6,370 nucleotides of DNA from contig JACZXN010000106.1 in assembly GCA_022571575.1 (NCBI GenBank), forward strand, positions 1 to 6,370, given 5' to 3'. The notes beneath the pieces were generated by a model, which worked only from the letters and a program-made list of their open reading frames with translations, had not been told where the DNA came from and made no database searches. Positions 1 through 5,353 of the stretch are shown here, one piece after another. The position numbers and the translations under genes were made by a program. How positions within the stretch are numbered: the first letter of the stretch is position 1; each line of letters opens with the position of its first letter. Origin of the DNA: Chloroflexota bacterium. Its GTDB lineage: Bacteria; Chloroflexota; Dehalococcoidia; UBA3495.

Positions 1-220
1 ATTCCAGGAAGTCGCCACCATGGAAGCGGACGAATACCCGCTTGACGGCCGAGACCTTGTCGGCGGGCGTGTGGCCGATGAACACCTGGTAGATCTCGGG
101 GTCCGTGAAGCGGATGCCTTCTCCGATGCCCCTGCGGATTATCTCCCACCACGCCAGATTGTGCGGGCTGGCCATGCGATGGCCCGAAAAGTCCTGGGCA
201 ATGGGGCCGTCGTTTTTCAT
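1..220 (-). CDS. Unrecognised protein, N-terminal part (runs off the left edge)
   Basis: A minus-strand frame is open from an ATG at 218-220 to the window edge, giving 73 codons of the N-terminus. The protein begins MKNDGPIAQDFSGHRM and continues with a tryptophan-containing stretch (LAWWEIIRR, about residues 23-31) and a basic segment near residues 60-68. The start is supported by a GGAG ribosome-binding site about 5 nt upstream and by an in-frame TAG at 236-238 that rules out a longer form. There is no signal peptide or membrane segment in the visible part. I do not recognise the family. It is divergent from the PHP gene, with 59 nt between the two starts, so the promoters must be very close together. 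Codon use looks coding (GC-rich third positions), and the plus-strand frames here look like its shadows. Confidence 0.68.
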   Translation of the reverse strand, partial: MKNDGPIAQDFSGHRMASPHNLAWWEIIRRGIGEGIRFTDPEIYQVFIGHTPADKVSAVKRVFVRFHGGDFLE

Positions 221-242
221 CCAAGCTCCGCTTTGCTATCAT
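214..242 (+). promoter_or_regulatory. Candidate promoter for the PHP/ABC-ATPase pair
   Basis: A -35-like TTTTCA (214-219, 4 of 6 matches to TTGACA) is separated by 17 nt from TATCAT (237-242, 5 of 6 matches to TATAAT). TG at 234-235 makes it an extended -10. Transcription would start near 249-250, about 30 nt before the TTG start at 280. The -35 overlaps the start codon of the divergent gene, so the two transcription units could interfere. This is pattern matching only. Confidence 0.4.
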
Positions 243-279
243 GGACCAAGCCTGCCCGCCTATGTTCATGAAATAGCCT

Positions 280-939
280 TTGCTGATCGACCTTCATACT
301 CACAGCTACCCCCACTCTGACGACAGTTTCATGAGCGTGGACGAATTGATCGAGGGCTCCAAATCGCTGGGGCTGGATGGAATATGCCTCACCGATCACG
401 ACACTTTCTGGACCGGCGAGCAGGTCCGGGAGCTCTCCAGCAAGCATGATTTCCTGGTGATTCCCGGCTGTGAGATCAATACCGAAGCAGGCCACGTATT
501 GGTGTTTGGCCTAACTCAGTACGAGTTCGGCATGCACAAATCCGAATACCTACAGGCGGCCGTAGACCGGGCGGAGGGCGTGATGATTGCGGCGCACCCC
601 TATCGGCGGCGCTTTTTGGAGGAACCGGCGGAACGGCCCGGAATCAGGGAGGAGATGCTGGAGCGGGCCGGCGGCGACGGGTTCTTCCGGATATGCCAGG
701 GTATCGAGACGTTGAACGGACGGGGGTCGACGGTGCAGAACCAGTTCTCGCTGGACCTGGGCGGACGCCTGAATATCAATATGACGGCTGGGAGCGACGC
801 CCACAAAGTGGAGCAGATCGGCACCGTGGCGACCGAATTCCACCGGCCGGTGTCCGGCCTGGAAGACCTGATACGGGAGTTGCGCGAGGGCCGTTACCGC
901 CCCGTGGACCTGAGGAAGAAAGCCGCACCGAAAAATTGA
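280..939 (+). CDS. PHP-domain metal-dependent phosphoesterase
   Basis: This is a 219-residue cytoplasmic protein of the PHP superfamily, whose members hydrolyse phosphoesters with a cluster of two or three metal ions. The metal-ligand motifs appear in order: DLHTH (residues 4-8), SDD (13-15), TDHD (38-41), CE (64-65) followed by H72, AAHP (104-107) and GSDAH (171-175). The segment from about 142 to 205 resembles the PHP-associated C-terminal domain, ending in a DLIRELREGRY helix. The start is TTG at 280. An in-frame TAG at 274-276 prevents extension, and the first internal ATG (331) would remove the HxH motif. No convincing ribosome-binding site precedes the TTG. The gene lies 19 nt before the ABC ATPase on the same strand and is probably co-transcribed with it. 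The substrate is unknown; nucleotide 3',5'-bisphosphates or oligonucleotides, as for TrpH/RNase AM relatives, are only one possibility. Confidence 0.88.
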   Translation: MLIDLHTHSYPHSDDSFMSVDELIEGSKSLGLDGICLTDHDTFWTGEQVRELSSKHDFLVIPGCEINTEAGHVLVFGLTQYEFGMHKSEYLQAAVDRAEGVMIAAHPYRRRFLEEPAERPGIREEMLERAGGDGFFRICQGIETLNGRGSTVQNQFSLDLGGRLNINMTAGSDAHKVEQIGTVATEFHRPVSGLEDLIRELREGRYRPVDLRKKAAPKN

Positions 940-958
940 TTGGGACCATTTCGCGCAC

Positions 959-1936
959 ATGACTGAACTACTCAAGATCGAAGACCTCACGGTGAGTTTT
1001 GGCACCGCCGCCGGACGGGTAAAGGCGCTGAACAGCGTCACCCTGTCCGTGGACCAGGGCGAGGTCTTTTGCGTCGTGGGGGAAAGCGGCGCGGGAAAGA
1101 CCACGTTGGCGCTGGCGATCATGGGGCTTTTGCCGCATAACACGGAGATCTCCGACGGCCGGATAATGTTTGGGGACCTCGACCTGCTCCGCGCCAGGCC
1201 GGATCAGATGCGAGACCTGAGAGGCCGGGAGATATCCCTGGTGTTCCAGGACGCCAAGGCCGCGCTCAACCCCATCGAAGCCATCGGACCCCAGTTGGAA
1301 GAGGTGATCTTAGAGCACAGCGATATCTCGCTCCGCAACGCCAACCGCATGGCCCAGGACATGCTCTTCGAGATGGGGCTGCCCGACCCCAAACGGATCA
1401 TGGGCCAGTACCCATTTTCCCTGAGCGGCGGCATGTGCCAGCGGATCATGATGGCCATTGCCCTGGTGCTGCGGCCCAAGTTGTTGATCGCCGACGAACC
1501 CACCTCGGGACTGGACGTCACCCTTCAGGCTGAGATGCTGCAACGGCTCAAGGAACTGGTGAAAGATCAAAACTCTTCGATCCTGCTGATCACCCACGAC
1601 ATGGGGGTGGTCGCGGCCATGGCCAACAGAGTGGGCGTGCTCTACGCGGGCAGCGTGGTGGAGACCGCCGATGTCATCCCGTTGTTCCGCCGTTCCCAAC
1701 ACCCCTACACCTGGTCGCTGTTGAAGGCGTTGCCCCGTCTGGACGACCCCGGCCGGAGGATCGAGCCTCTGCCGGGAAACCCTCCCGACATGATTAACCT
1801 GCCGGAGGGATGCCCCTTTGTGCCCCGGTGCTTCAAAGCGCAGAACCAATGCCGGGTGAATCCCAAGCCCGCGTTGCGTGAGCTTGAAGATGCCCACTTC
1901 GTCGCCTGCCACAACCCGGTGGTTCCCCAGGACTAG
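959..1936 (+). CDS. Oligopeptide/dipeptide ABC transporter ATP-binding protein (OppD/DppD type)
   Basis: This 325-residue protein is a membrane-associated ATPase that energises peptide or related solute import. All ABC motifs are intact: Walker A GESGAGKTT (41-49), Q-loop around Q97, signature LSGGMCQ (155-161), Walker B LLIADEP (175-181) and switch histidine H213 in ITHD. The C-terminal oligopeptide-transporter extension is present, with PGNPP (272-276) and a cysteine-rich motif at C285, C291, C298 and C317, the arrangement linked to an Fe-S cluster in this subfamily. Length is normal for OppD/DppD (about 320-340). The ATG at 959 has only a weak GGGA 13 nt upstream, so translation may depend on the preceding PHP gene (19-nt gap). 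No OppF partner, permease or substrate-binding protein lies nearby, because a convergent holA follows. The transported substrate cannot be told from this subunit; nickel or sugar-oligomer transporters use the same ATPase type. Confidence 0.93.
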   Translation: MTELLKIEDLTVSFGTAAGRVKALNSVTLSVDQGEVFCVVGESGAGKTTLALAIMGLLPHNTEISDGRIMFGDLDLLRARPDQMRDLRGREISLVFQDAKAALNPIEAIGPQLEEVILEHSDISLRNANRMAQDMLFEMGLPDPKRIMGQYPFSLSGGMCQRIMMAIALVLRPKLLIADEPTSGLDVTLQAEMLQRLKELVKDQNSSILLITHDMGVVAAMANRVGVLYAGSVVETADVIPLFRRSQHPYTWSLLKALPRLDDPGRRIEPLPGNPPDMINLPEGCPFVPRCFKAQNQCRVNPKPALRELEDAHFVACHNPVVPQD

Positions 1937-1960
1937 GTGATTGACCAGGCGGTCGATGCT

Positions 1961-1985
1961 CCAACGGCGCCGTCCTAGCCGTTGG
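1961..1985. terminator. Possible bidirectional terminator hairpin between convergent genes
   Basis: Perfect 8-bp inverted arms CCAACGGC (1961-1968) and GCCGTTGG (1978-1985) flank a 9-nt loop. It lies in the 38-nt gap between the convergent ABC ATPase and holA, and its right arm covers the last sense codons of holA. No T-tract follows on either strand, so it is not a canonical intrinsic terminator. Confidence 0.3.
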
Positions 1986-2973
1986 CCACCGCGTCCCCCA
2001 CCAGTAATTCCAGGGCCAGTTCAGGTTCCAGCTTTCCCCGTTTGATGGCCAGGTCGGTCTCCAACAGCCGGTTGTACCGCCAGACGATCTCCGGCATGGG
2101 ATGACGCCGGGCTTGCTCTGAGGTCTTCCGCACCACAAAATCTGAAGATGTCCCCAGCCGTCCCCGCAACTCGCCCTGGGGCAATCCCCGGTCCAGGTGG
2201 TCCCGGGCCAGGGCCAGCAGGCGCAGTTGGCGCTCGACCATGCTGATGATATAGAGGGCGTCGCGGCCGTCCTCTTTCAACCGGTGCAGCAGGCGCAGGG
2301 CCACGCCGGGGCGGCCGTCGATCATGGCGTCCACCGCGGCGAAGATGCTGGCCTCCCGCACCTGGGAGACCATCTCGCCCACGTCCGCCTCCTGTATCTC
2401 CCGCCCCCAGCAGTAGAGGACCAACTTCTCCAGTTCCTGGGCCAGGGTCCAGAGGTCGGCGCCCACCAGGTCGGTTATCGAGCGGATGGCCGATGGGCTG
2501 ATCGACGAGCCCTTGGCCTCGGCGGTGGACTTGACCCATCGGGCCAGTGCCTCGCCGGTTGGAGCGGACAATTCTTCCACTTGGGCCACGGGCCGCAGCA
2601 TACGCAGCAGGGGGTTGTTGGCGCCGATGGGTCCGTCGGTGAACACCAGGATGGTGGTGTCCGGCATCTGGGGGATGGCGTCTCCCAGTACCTGCCACTG
2701 GCCGGCAACTCCCGAATCCCCGGAGGAACCACGCCGTCGGCCCCGGCCTTGGGACTCAGCCGTGCCCAGCAGCCCCTCCACGATCACCAGCCGGTGGTCG
2801 TCCATGAAAGGGAGGGCATTGCACATGCTCAGCAGCTCGCCCGGCTTGGTCTGCGGCCCAATAAGGCGGTGCCGGTTGGCATCCAGCACGTCTGAGGCCC
2901 CGGATTGGACGATCAACTCGTCCAGCCGTCTGGGCACCAGGAAACTGTCGCCGTAAAGCAGGTGTACTGGCAA
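1975..2973 (-). CDS. holA: DNA polymerase III subunit delta
   Basis: This 332-residue protein is the delta subunit of the DNA polymerase III clamp loader, which opens the sliding-clamp ring and loads it on primed DNA. Length is close to the usual 330-345. Family features include the N-terminal LLYGDSFL (5-12), RLVIVEG (61-67) closing the first beta-alpha unit, TTILVFTD (106-113), GADLWTLAQELEKL (171-184) and a C-terminal collar helix with TDLAIKRGKLEPELALELLV near 306-325. No Walker A is expected or seen, as delta is a non-ATPase AAA+ relative. Residues about 71-92 form a Gly/Arg/Ser-rich stretch that looks like a flexible loop. The start is TTG at 2973, with GGAG 6 nt upstream; an in-frame TAA lies a few codons further up. 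It is a single-gene unit here, convergent with the ABC ATPase, under the promoter at 3013-3021. Confidence 0.93.
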   Translation of the reverse strand: MPVHLLYGDSFLVPRRLDELIVQSGASDVLDANRHRLIGPQTKPGELLSMCNALPFMDDHRLVIVEGLLGTAESQGRGRRRGSSGDSGVAGQWQVLGDAIPQMPDTTILVFTDGPIGANNPLLRMLRPVAQVEELSAPTGEALARWVKSTAEAKGSSISPSAIRSITDLVGADLWTLAQELEKLVLYCWGREIQEADVGEMVSQVREASIFAAVDAMIDGRPGVALRLLHRLKEDGRDALYIISMVERQLRLLALARDHLDRGLPQGELRGRLGTSSDFVVRKTSEQARRHPMPEIVWRYNRLLETDLAIKRGKLEPELALELLVGDAVANG

Positions 2974-3005
2974 TGGGCACTCCGGCGGGTCAGGTTAGGT
3001 CCAGC

Positions 3006-3028
3006 GGGCCGGATTATATCACCGGCCC
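3006..3028. repeat. Inverted repeat flanking the holA -10 element
   Basis: Perfect arms GGGCCGG (3006-3012) and CCGGCCC (3022-3028) enclose the 9 nt that form the extended -10 of holA. The repeat could be an operator, or, transcribed from the other side, a hairpin. Chance is possible in such GC-rich sequence. Confidence 0.4.
3013..3021 (-). promoter_or_regulatory. Extended -10 promoter element for holA
   Basis: On the minus strand the sequence reads TGATATAAT, a perfect TATAAT with the extended TGn motif. No good -35 lies 16-18 nt upstream, which is usual for extended -10 promoters. Transcription would start near 3006, leaving a leader of about 33 nt before the holA TTG start that contains the GGAG ribosome-binding site. 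The element is framed by a 7-bp inverted repeat (3006-3028). Confidence 0.6.
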
Positions 3029-3040
3029 CCTGGGTCTACG

Positions 3041-3093
3041 CTCAGCGCCTGAGGGTGAGATTATCAGCGATGTGGGGAGACCGTCAGCGGTCT
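3041..3093. repeat. Two further small inverted repeats in the holA/monooxygenase spacer
   Basis: CTCAG-CGC-CTGAG occupies 3041-3053, with 5-bp arms and a 3-nt loop. AGACCG-TCAG-CGGTCT occupies 3078-3093, with 6-bp arms and a 4-nt loop. Both lie in the 223-nt non-coding spacer at 2974-3196 between the divergent holA and monooxygenase genes. They could be regulator-binding sites or leader structures. Apart from these and the holA promoter I see only a poor -10-like TGATATGAA at 3153-3161 for the plus-strand gene, without a -35. Confidence 0.3.
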
Positions 3094-3196
3094 TAACCGG
3101 ACTGGACTCTGGTGGCGGCGGCCCCAGTTGTGTGTTTAAATGGTGCCTGCTTTGATATGAAGCATCAGATTTAACGATTGGAGAGAGCCTTTAGAG

Positions 3197-4237
3197 ATGG
3201 ATTTTGCCCTTTTCTCCCACATACCCTGGCTCGAAGGAACCGAGCCCAAGCAGGTCTTCGACGACATCACGGAAGAGTTTGTGCTGGGCGAGGAACTGGG
3301 GTTCAAAAGCGCCTGGATGGCCGAGCACCACTTCACCCGTTACGGACTGGGCTCCGCGCCATTGGTCGTCGCCAGCAACATCTTCGCCAAGACCACGACT
3401 CTGAGATTGGGGTCGGCCGTGCTGGTCTCTCCGCTGCATCTTCCGACGAGATTGGCCGAAGAAACCGCCACCCTTGATGTGTTAAGCGGAGGACGCCTAG
3501 ACGTTGGATTCGGCCGAGGGGCTGCCGGGTCCGAATACAACGTTGCCAATGTCCCCGGCGAAGAGAGCCAGAGCCGGTTCCAAGAGTCCATCACCATCGT
3601 GGAGGGTCTCTGGACCACCAGGGGATATTCCTTCGAGGGCCAGCACTACAAGGTGAACAATGCCAATCTTGTTCCGCCGCCGGTGCAAAAACCCCACCCG
3701 CCCATCTACATCGCGGCCACCCGCACCAAGGCGACCCAGGAATTCGTCGCCGGAACGGGCCACCCGCTGATCATCGGCGTGGTGCTGGACACCGTGGACG
3801 CGGTGGGGCTGTGCCACACCATGGTCGATCTGGCCAAGGAGAAGGGCAACAACATGACCATGGGTCAGATCCCCTTCTTCCGCTATTTCTACGTGGCGGA
3901 AACCGAGGAACAGGCCAAGGCCGACTCCAAGGCAGCTCTGGACTGGAACATAGACATGATCCAGTGGCGGCGCACCTTCGACTTCGGCAGCGAAGTTTGG
4001 GAGAAGATGGAAGACTTCCGGAAGACCCGGACGGAGCTTCCGCCCAGCTACGAATACCTGTACGAGAACCGGGCCTTCATCGGCTCCCCGGACCAGATGA
4101 TCGCCAAGATAAAGGCGTTGCAGGACCAGGGCATCGAATACTTCGGATGCAACTTCTCATTCGGCGGCATGCCCCAGGAGAAGGTGCTCAGGTCCATGCG
4201 GCTATTCGCCAAAGAGGTGATGCCCGCGTTCAGGTAG
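3197..4237 (+). CDS. Luciferase-like flavin-dependent monooxygenase (LLM family)
   Basis: This 346-residue soluble enzyme belongs to the bacterial-luciferase superfamily: TIM-barrel oxygenases that use reduced FMN (or F420 in some branches) supplied by a partner reductase to oxidise organic substrates. The family pattern is clear: N-terminal beta strand MDFALFSH, AWMAEHHF (39-46, the LuxA-like AEHHF segment), LRLGSAVLVSPLHLP (69-83), LSGGRLDVGFGRG (96-108) and the PPVQKPHPPIYIAA strand (161-174). Length is typical for LuxA-type members (about 330-380), and the absence of an obvious lid insertion favours a single-component oxygenase chain. The ATG at 3197 is preceded by GGAGAG at 3180-3185, an 11-nt spacing that is longer than optimal. 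The gene stands alone, divergent from holA and convergent with the TA module, so the substrate cannot be read from neighbours. No flavin reductase is in the window. Confidence 0.92.
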   Translation: MDFALFSHIPWLEGTEPKQVFDDITEEFVLGEELGFKSAWMAEHHFTRYGLGSAPLVVASNIFAKTTTLRLGSAVLVSPLHLPTRLAEETATLDVLSGGRLDVGFGRGAAGSEYNVANVPGEESQSRFQESITIVEGLWTTRGYSFEGQHYKVNNANLVPPPVQKPHPPIYIAATRTKATQEFVAGTGHPLIIGVVLDTVDAVGLCHTMVDLAKEKGNNMTMGQIPFFRYFYVAETEEQAKADSKAALDWNIDMIQWRRTFDFGSEVWEKMEDFRKTRTELPPSYEYLYENRAFIGSPDQMIAKIKALQDQGIEYFGCNFSFGGMPQEKVLRSMRLFAKEVMPAFR

Positions 4238-4254
4238 GCGTTGGGTTGTCGGCG

Positions 4255-4551
4255 TTAAAGCGCGGGGTCTTGGCCGCGGTTGGAGTGCCATAAGGCCAAG
4301 ATCTCAACCCGGTCGGGCCGCACTCGGTAGTAGATGAAATACCGGACCCGGCCCAAGTAGACCCGGCGGACCCCCTGTAGCGCCGCGTTCGTTGCCACCG
4401 CACCGATGCCCGGGTGTTGTGAGATCAAATCGAACGCTTGTTGTAAGTCATCACGGAATGCCCGGGGAGCGGCATTCCTGTTAGCCAACCACCAGTCTGC
4501 CGCCTCTCGAATCTGCAGAGAAGCGCTCCCAGTGAGCTTAATGGGCAGCAT
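4255..4551 (-). CDS. Type II toxin, ParE/RelE superfamily
   Basis: This 98-residue protein has the normal size and fold signature of ParE/RelE toxins. These either poison DNA gyrase (ParE) or cleave mRNA on the ribosome (RelE) until bound by their antitoxin. Visible landmarks are a helical N-terminal half with EAADWW (16-21) and an AFRDDLQQAFDLISQHPGIG run (31-50), then the conserved C-terminal beta sheet: RRVYLGRVRYFIYYRV (62-77), VEILALWH (82-89) and a terminal NRG (91-93). The IYYRV...ILALWHSNR pattern matches ParE better than catalytic RelE, but the target cannot be decided by eye. The ATG at 4551 is preceded by AGG 7 nt upstream. The gene starts 8 nt after the antitoxin stop, so the pair is one operon with antitoxin first. 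It ends 17 nt from the convergent monooxygenase. Confidence 0.88.
   Translation of the reverse strand: MLPIKLTGSASLQIREAADWWLANRNAAPRAFRDDLQQAFDLISQHPGIGAVATNAALQGVRRVYLGRVRYFIYYRVRPDRVEILALWHSNRGQDPAL
4268..4301. repeat. Inverted repeat in the toxin 3' end
   Basis: Perfect 8-bp arms TCTTGGCC (4268-4275) and GGCCAAGA (4294-4301) are separated by 18 nt, all inside the last codons of the toxin gene and about 30 nt past the monooxygenase stop. The structure could slow polymerase from either direction, but the loop is long and no T-tract follows, so it is listed only as a repeat. Confidence 0.35.
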
Positions 4552-4559
4552 GAGGATGC

Positions 4560-4769
4560 CTAGGAGATGTTCTTGATCACGTCGTCGCCATCGACCAGGT
4601 TGTCCCGGTCCGCTTCGGCGATGGCTTGAAGAAGGATGCTCTCGTCTTCGGCATCCAGCGTGAATGTGCGCTCGTCTGAGATCAAGACCGTGACCGTGGA
4701 CCCTTCATCTAGCGGGTCTCCTTCGACTATCACATGACCGCCTACGACTATACCTTTAGTGATCCGCAT
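4560..4769 (-). CDS. Antitoxin partner of the ParE/RelE-type toxin
   Basis: This 69-residue acidic protein sits directly upstream of the toxin gene (8-nt gap) in the usual antitoxin-first order. Residues 1-30 look like a short beta-rich region (GIVVGGHVIVEGDPLDEGSTVTVLI), with a GSTVTVLI strand. Residues 38-69 form an acidic helical tail (LDAEDESILLQAIAEADRD at 38-56), which by analogy would wrap the toxin. No ribbon-helix-helix or AbrB motif can be asserted with certainty, so the DNA-binding class is open. The ATG at 4769 has only GAGGG about 12 nt upstream, while a -10-like TAAAAT ends just 6 nt from the start codon. The mRNA may therefore be leaderless. Assignment as antitoxin rests mainly on position, size and charge. 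Confidence 0.78.
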   Translation of the reverse strand: MRITKGIVVGGHVIVEGDPLDEGSTVTVLISDERTFTLDAEDESILLQAIAEADRDNLVDGDDVIKNIS

Positions 4770-4775
4770 GTTTAG

Positions 4776-4804
4776 ATTTTACCCTCGAATCGCGGCAGTG
4801 GCTA
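4776..4804 (-). promoter_or_regulatory. Candidate promoter of the toxin-antitoxin operon
   Basis: On the minus strand TAGCCA (4799-4804, 4 of 6 matches to TTGACA) and TAAAAT (4776-4781, 5 of 6 matches to TATAAT) are 17 nt apart. The predicted transcription start falls at or next to the antitoxin ATG (4769), implying a leaderless transcript. The -35 lies inside one copy of a 12-bp direct repeat, which suggests autoregulation. Confidence 0.45.
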
Positions 4805-4841
4805 CGGTTGAGCTTTGTATCGTTCGCTCCAGTGGCTACGG
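4796..4841. repeat. 12-bp direct repeat upstream of the antitoxin
   Basis: CAGTGGCTACGG occurs at 4796-4807 and again at 4830-4841, 34 bp apart start to start. The first copy covers the -35 of the TA promoter; the second overlaps the stop codon of the barrel protein gene. The arrangement suits an operator bound by the antitoxin or TA complex, although 34 bp is about three helical turns plus a little and chance duplication is not excluded. Confidence 0.5.
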
Positions 4842-5252
4842 ATGGGCCGGCAGGCGCTCGCCGTGGAAGCCGGAGCGGTCTTCGAAGGACGTTCCGGTCT
4901 CGGGATAGACCTGGTGGTAGAGGCCCCGGGTCCTGGCTTTGATGGTCTTGTTGACCCGCAGGGATAGCTCCGTGGGATGGGCGTTCTGGTCCTTGTACAT
5001 CTCGCTCTGCAGCGGGCTGCCGTCTTCCATCTCCCAGATGCACAGGTACTTGAGCGCGTTGTTGTTGTTATCGCCTTCCAGCTTGAACCGGCGGGCGCTG
5101 ACGTAGCCGGGGATGGCCATGCGCTCGGGCAGGTGCTGCTCGTTGTACCACTTGTTGAACTCTGCCTCGTCCGCTTCGTCCACTTCCATGGTCACCACCA
5201 ACACGGTGGTGCCGATGTGCTGCGAGGGGGCGTCGCCGTTCTTCTGAGCCAT
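4836..5252 (-). CDS. Small dimeric alpha/beta-barrel (ferredoxin-like) protein of unknown function
   Basis: This 138-residue cytoplasmic protein has a beta strand TTVLVVTMEV (15-24), a helix with EAEFNKWYNEQHLPERMAIPGY (29-50), a strand VSARRFKLEG (51-60), then KYLCIWEMED (68-77). The WYNxxHLPERxxxPGY followed by ARRF pattern is typical of dimeric alpha/beta-barrel families such as EthD-like or DUF4286-like proteins; some of these are degradative enzymes, many are uncharacterised. H40 is the residue most like a conserved functional histidine. The first 12 residues and the last 20 or so look disordered. The ATG at 5252 follows GGTGA with a 4-nt spacing. The gene is divergent from a molybdenum-hydroxylase operon and shares its control region, hinting at a linked catabolic role. 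It ends 66 nt before the antitoxin on the same strand. Confidence 0.75.
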   Translation of the reverse strand: MAQKNGDAPSQHIGTTVLVVTMEVDEADEAEFNKWYNEQHLPERMAIPGYVSARRFKLEGDNNNNALKYLCIWEMEDGSPLQSEMYKDQNAHPTELSLRVNKTIKARTRGLYHQVYPETGTSFEDRSGFHGERLPAHP

Positions 5253-5313
5253 TTCTTCACCATTTTGTTCAGATTTGAAGGACTTGCTAGACGTAAAACC
5301 CGCTCATGGAAAC

Positions 5314-5325
5314 CTGGCGCGCCAG
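5314..5325. promoter_or_regulatory. 12-bp perfect palindrome, candidate operator
   Basis: CTGGCGCGCCAG at 5314-5325 is a perfect palindrome in the spacer between the divergent barrel-protein and hydroxylase genes. It abuts the -35-like TTGCGG (5326-5331) of the plus-strand promoter and would lie just downstream of the minus-strand transcription start. It may bind a dimeric regulator. High GC makes such palindromes less surprising. Confidence 0.35.
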
Positions 5326-5353
5326 TTGCGGGCGGATGAGGGGGTAGTATAAC
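5326..5353 (+). promoter_or_regulatory. Candidate promoter of the molybdenum-hydroxylase operon
   Basis: TTGCGG (5326-5331, 3 of 6 matches to TTGACA) lies 16 nt before TATAAC (5348-5353, 5 of 6 matches to TATAAT). The predicted start near 5360 leaves a leader of about 54 nt with a good ribosome-binding site before the ATG at 5414. Confidence 0.4.

Noticed and set aside
20..271. Plus-strand frame of 83 codons at the left edge
   Set aside because: The opposite strand has a better start with a ribosome-binding site and more natural amino acid composition; this frame also runs through the likely promoter.
550..1143. Minus-strand frame of 197 codons across the PHP/ATPase junction
   Set aside because: It spans two well-supported genes on the opposite strand, including the PHP stop and ATPase start, and shows no family motif.
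1310..1912. Minus-strand frame of 200 codons opposite the ABC ATPase
   Set aside because: The plus strand encodes every ABC motif here; the antisense product is H/Q/G-rich without recognisable domains.
2021..2698. Second long minus-strand frame (225 codons) within holA
   Set aside because: It is the shifted reading of holA and gives a Pro/Gly/Arg/His-rich low-complexity product, a typical GC-rich shadow.
2197..2895. Long plus-strand open frame (232 codons) opposite holA
   Set aside because: It is antisense to a clearly conserved holA, its translation is rich in H, Q and G with no domain pattern, and it arises from the high GC content of the region.
3153..3161. TGATATGAA as the -10 of the luciferase-like gene
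   Set aside because: Only 4 of 6 hexamer matches, lacking the important final T, and no -35 at a suitable distance; too weak to list as a feature of its own.
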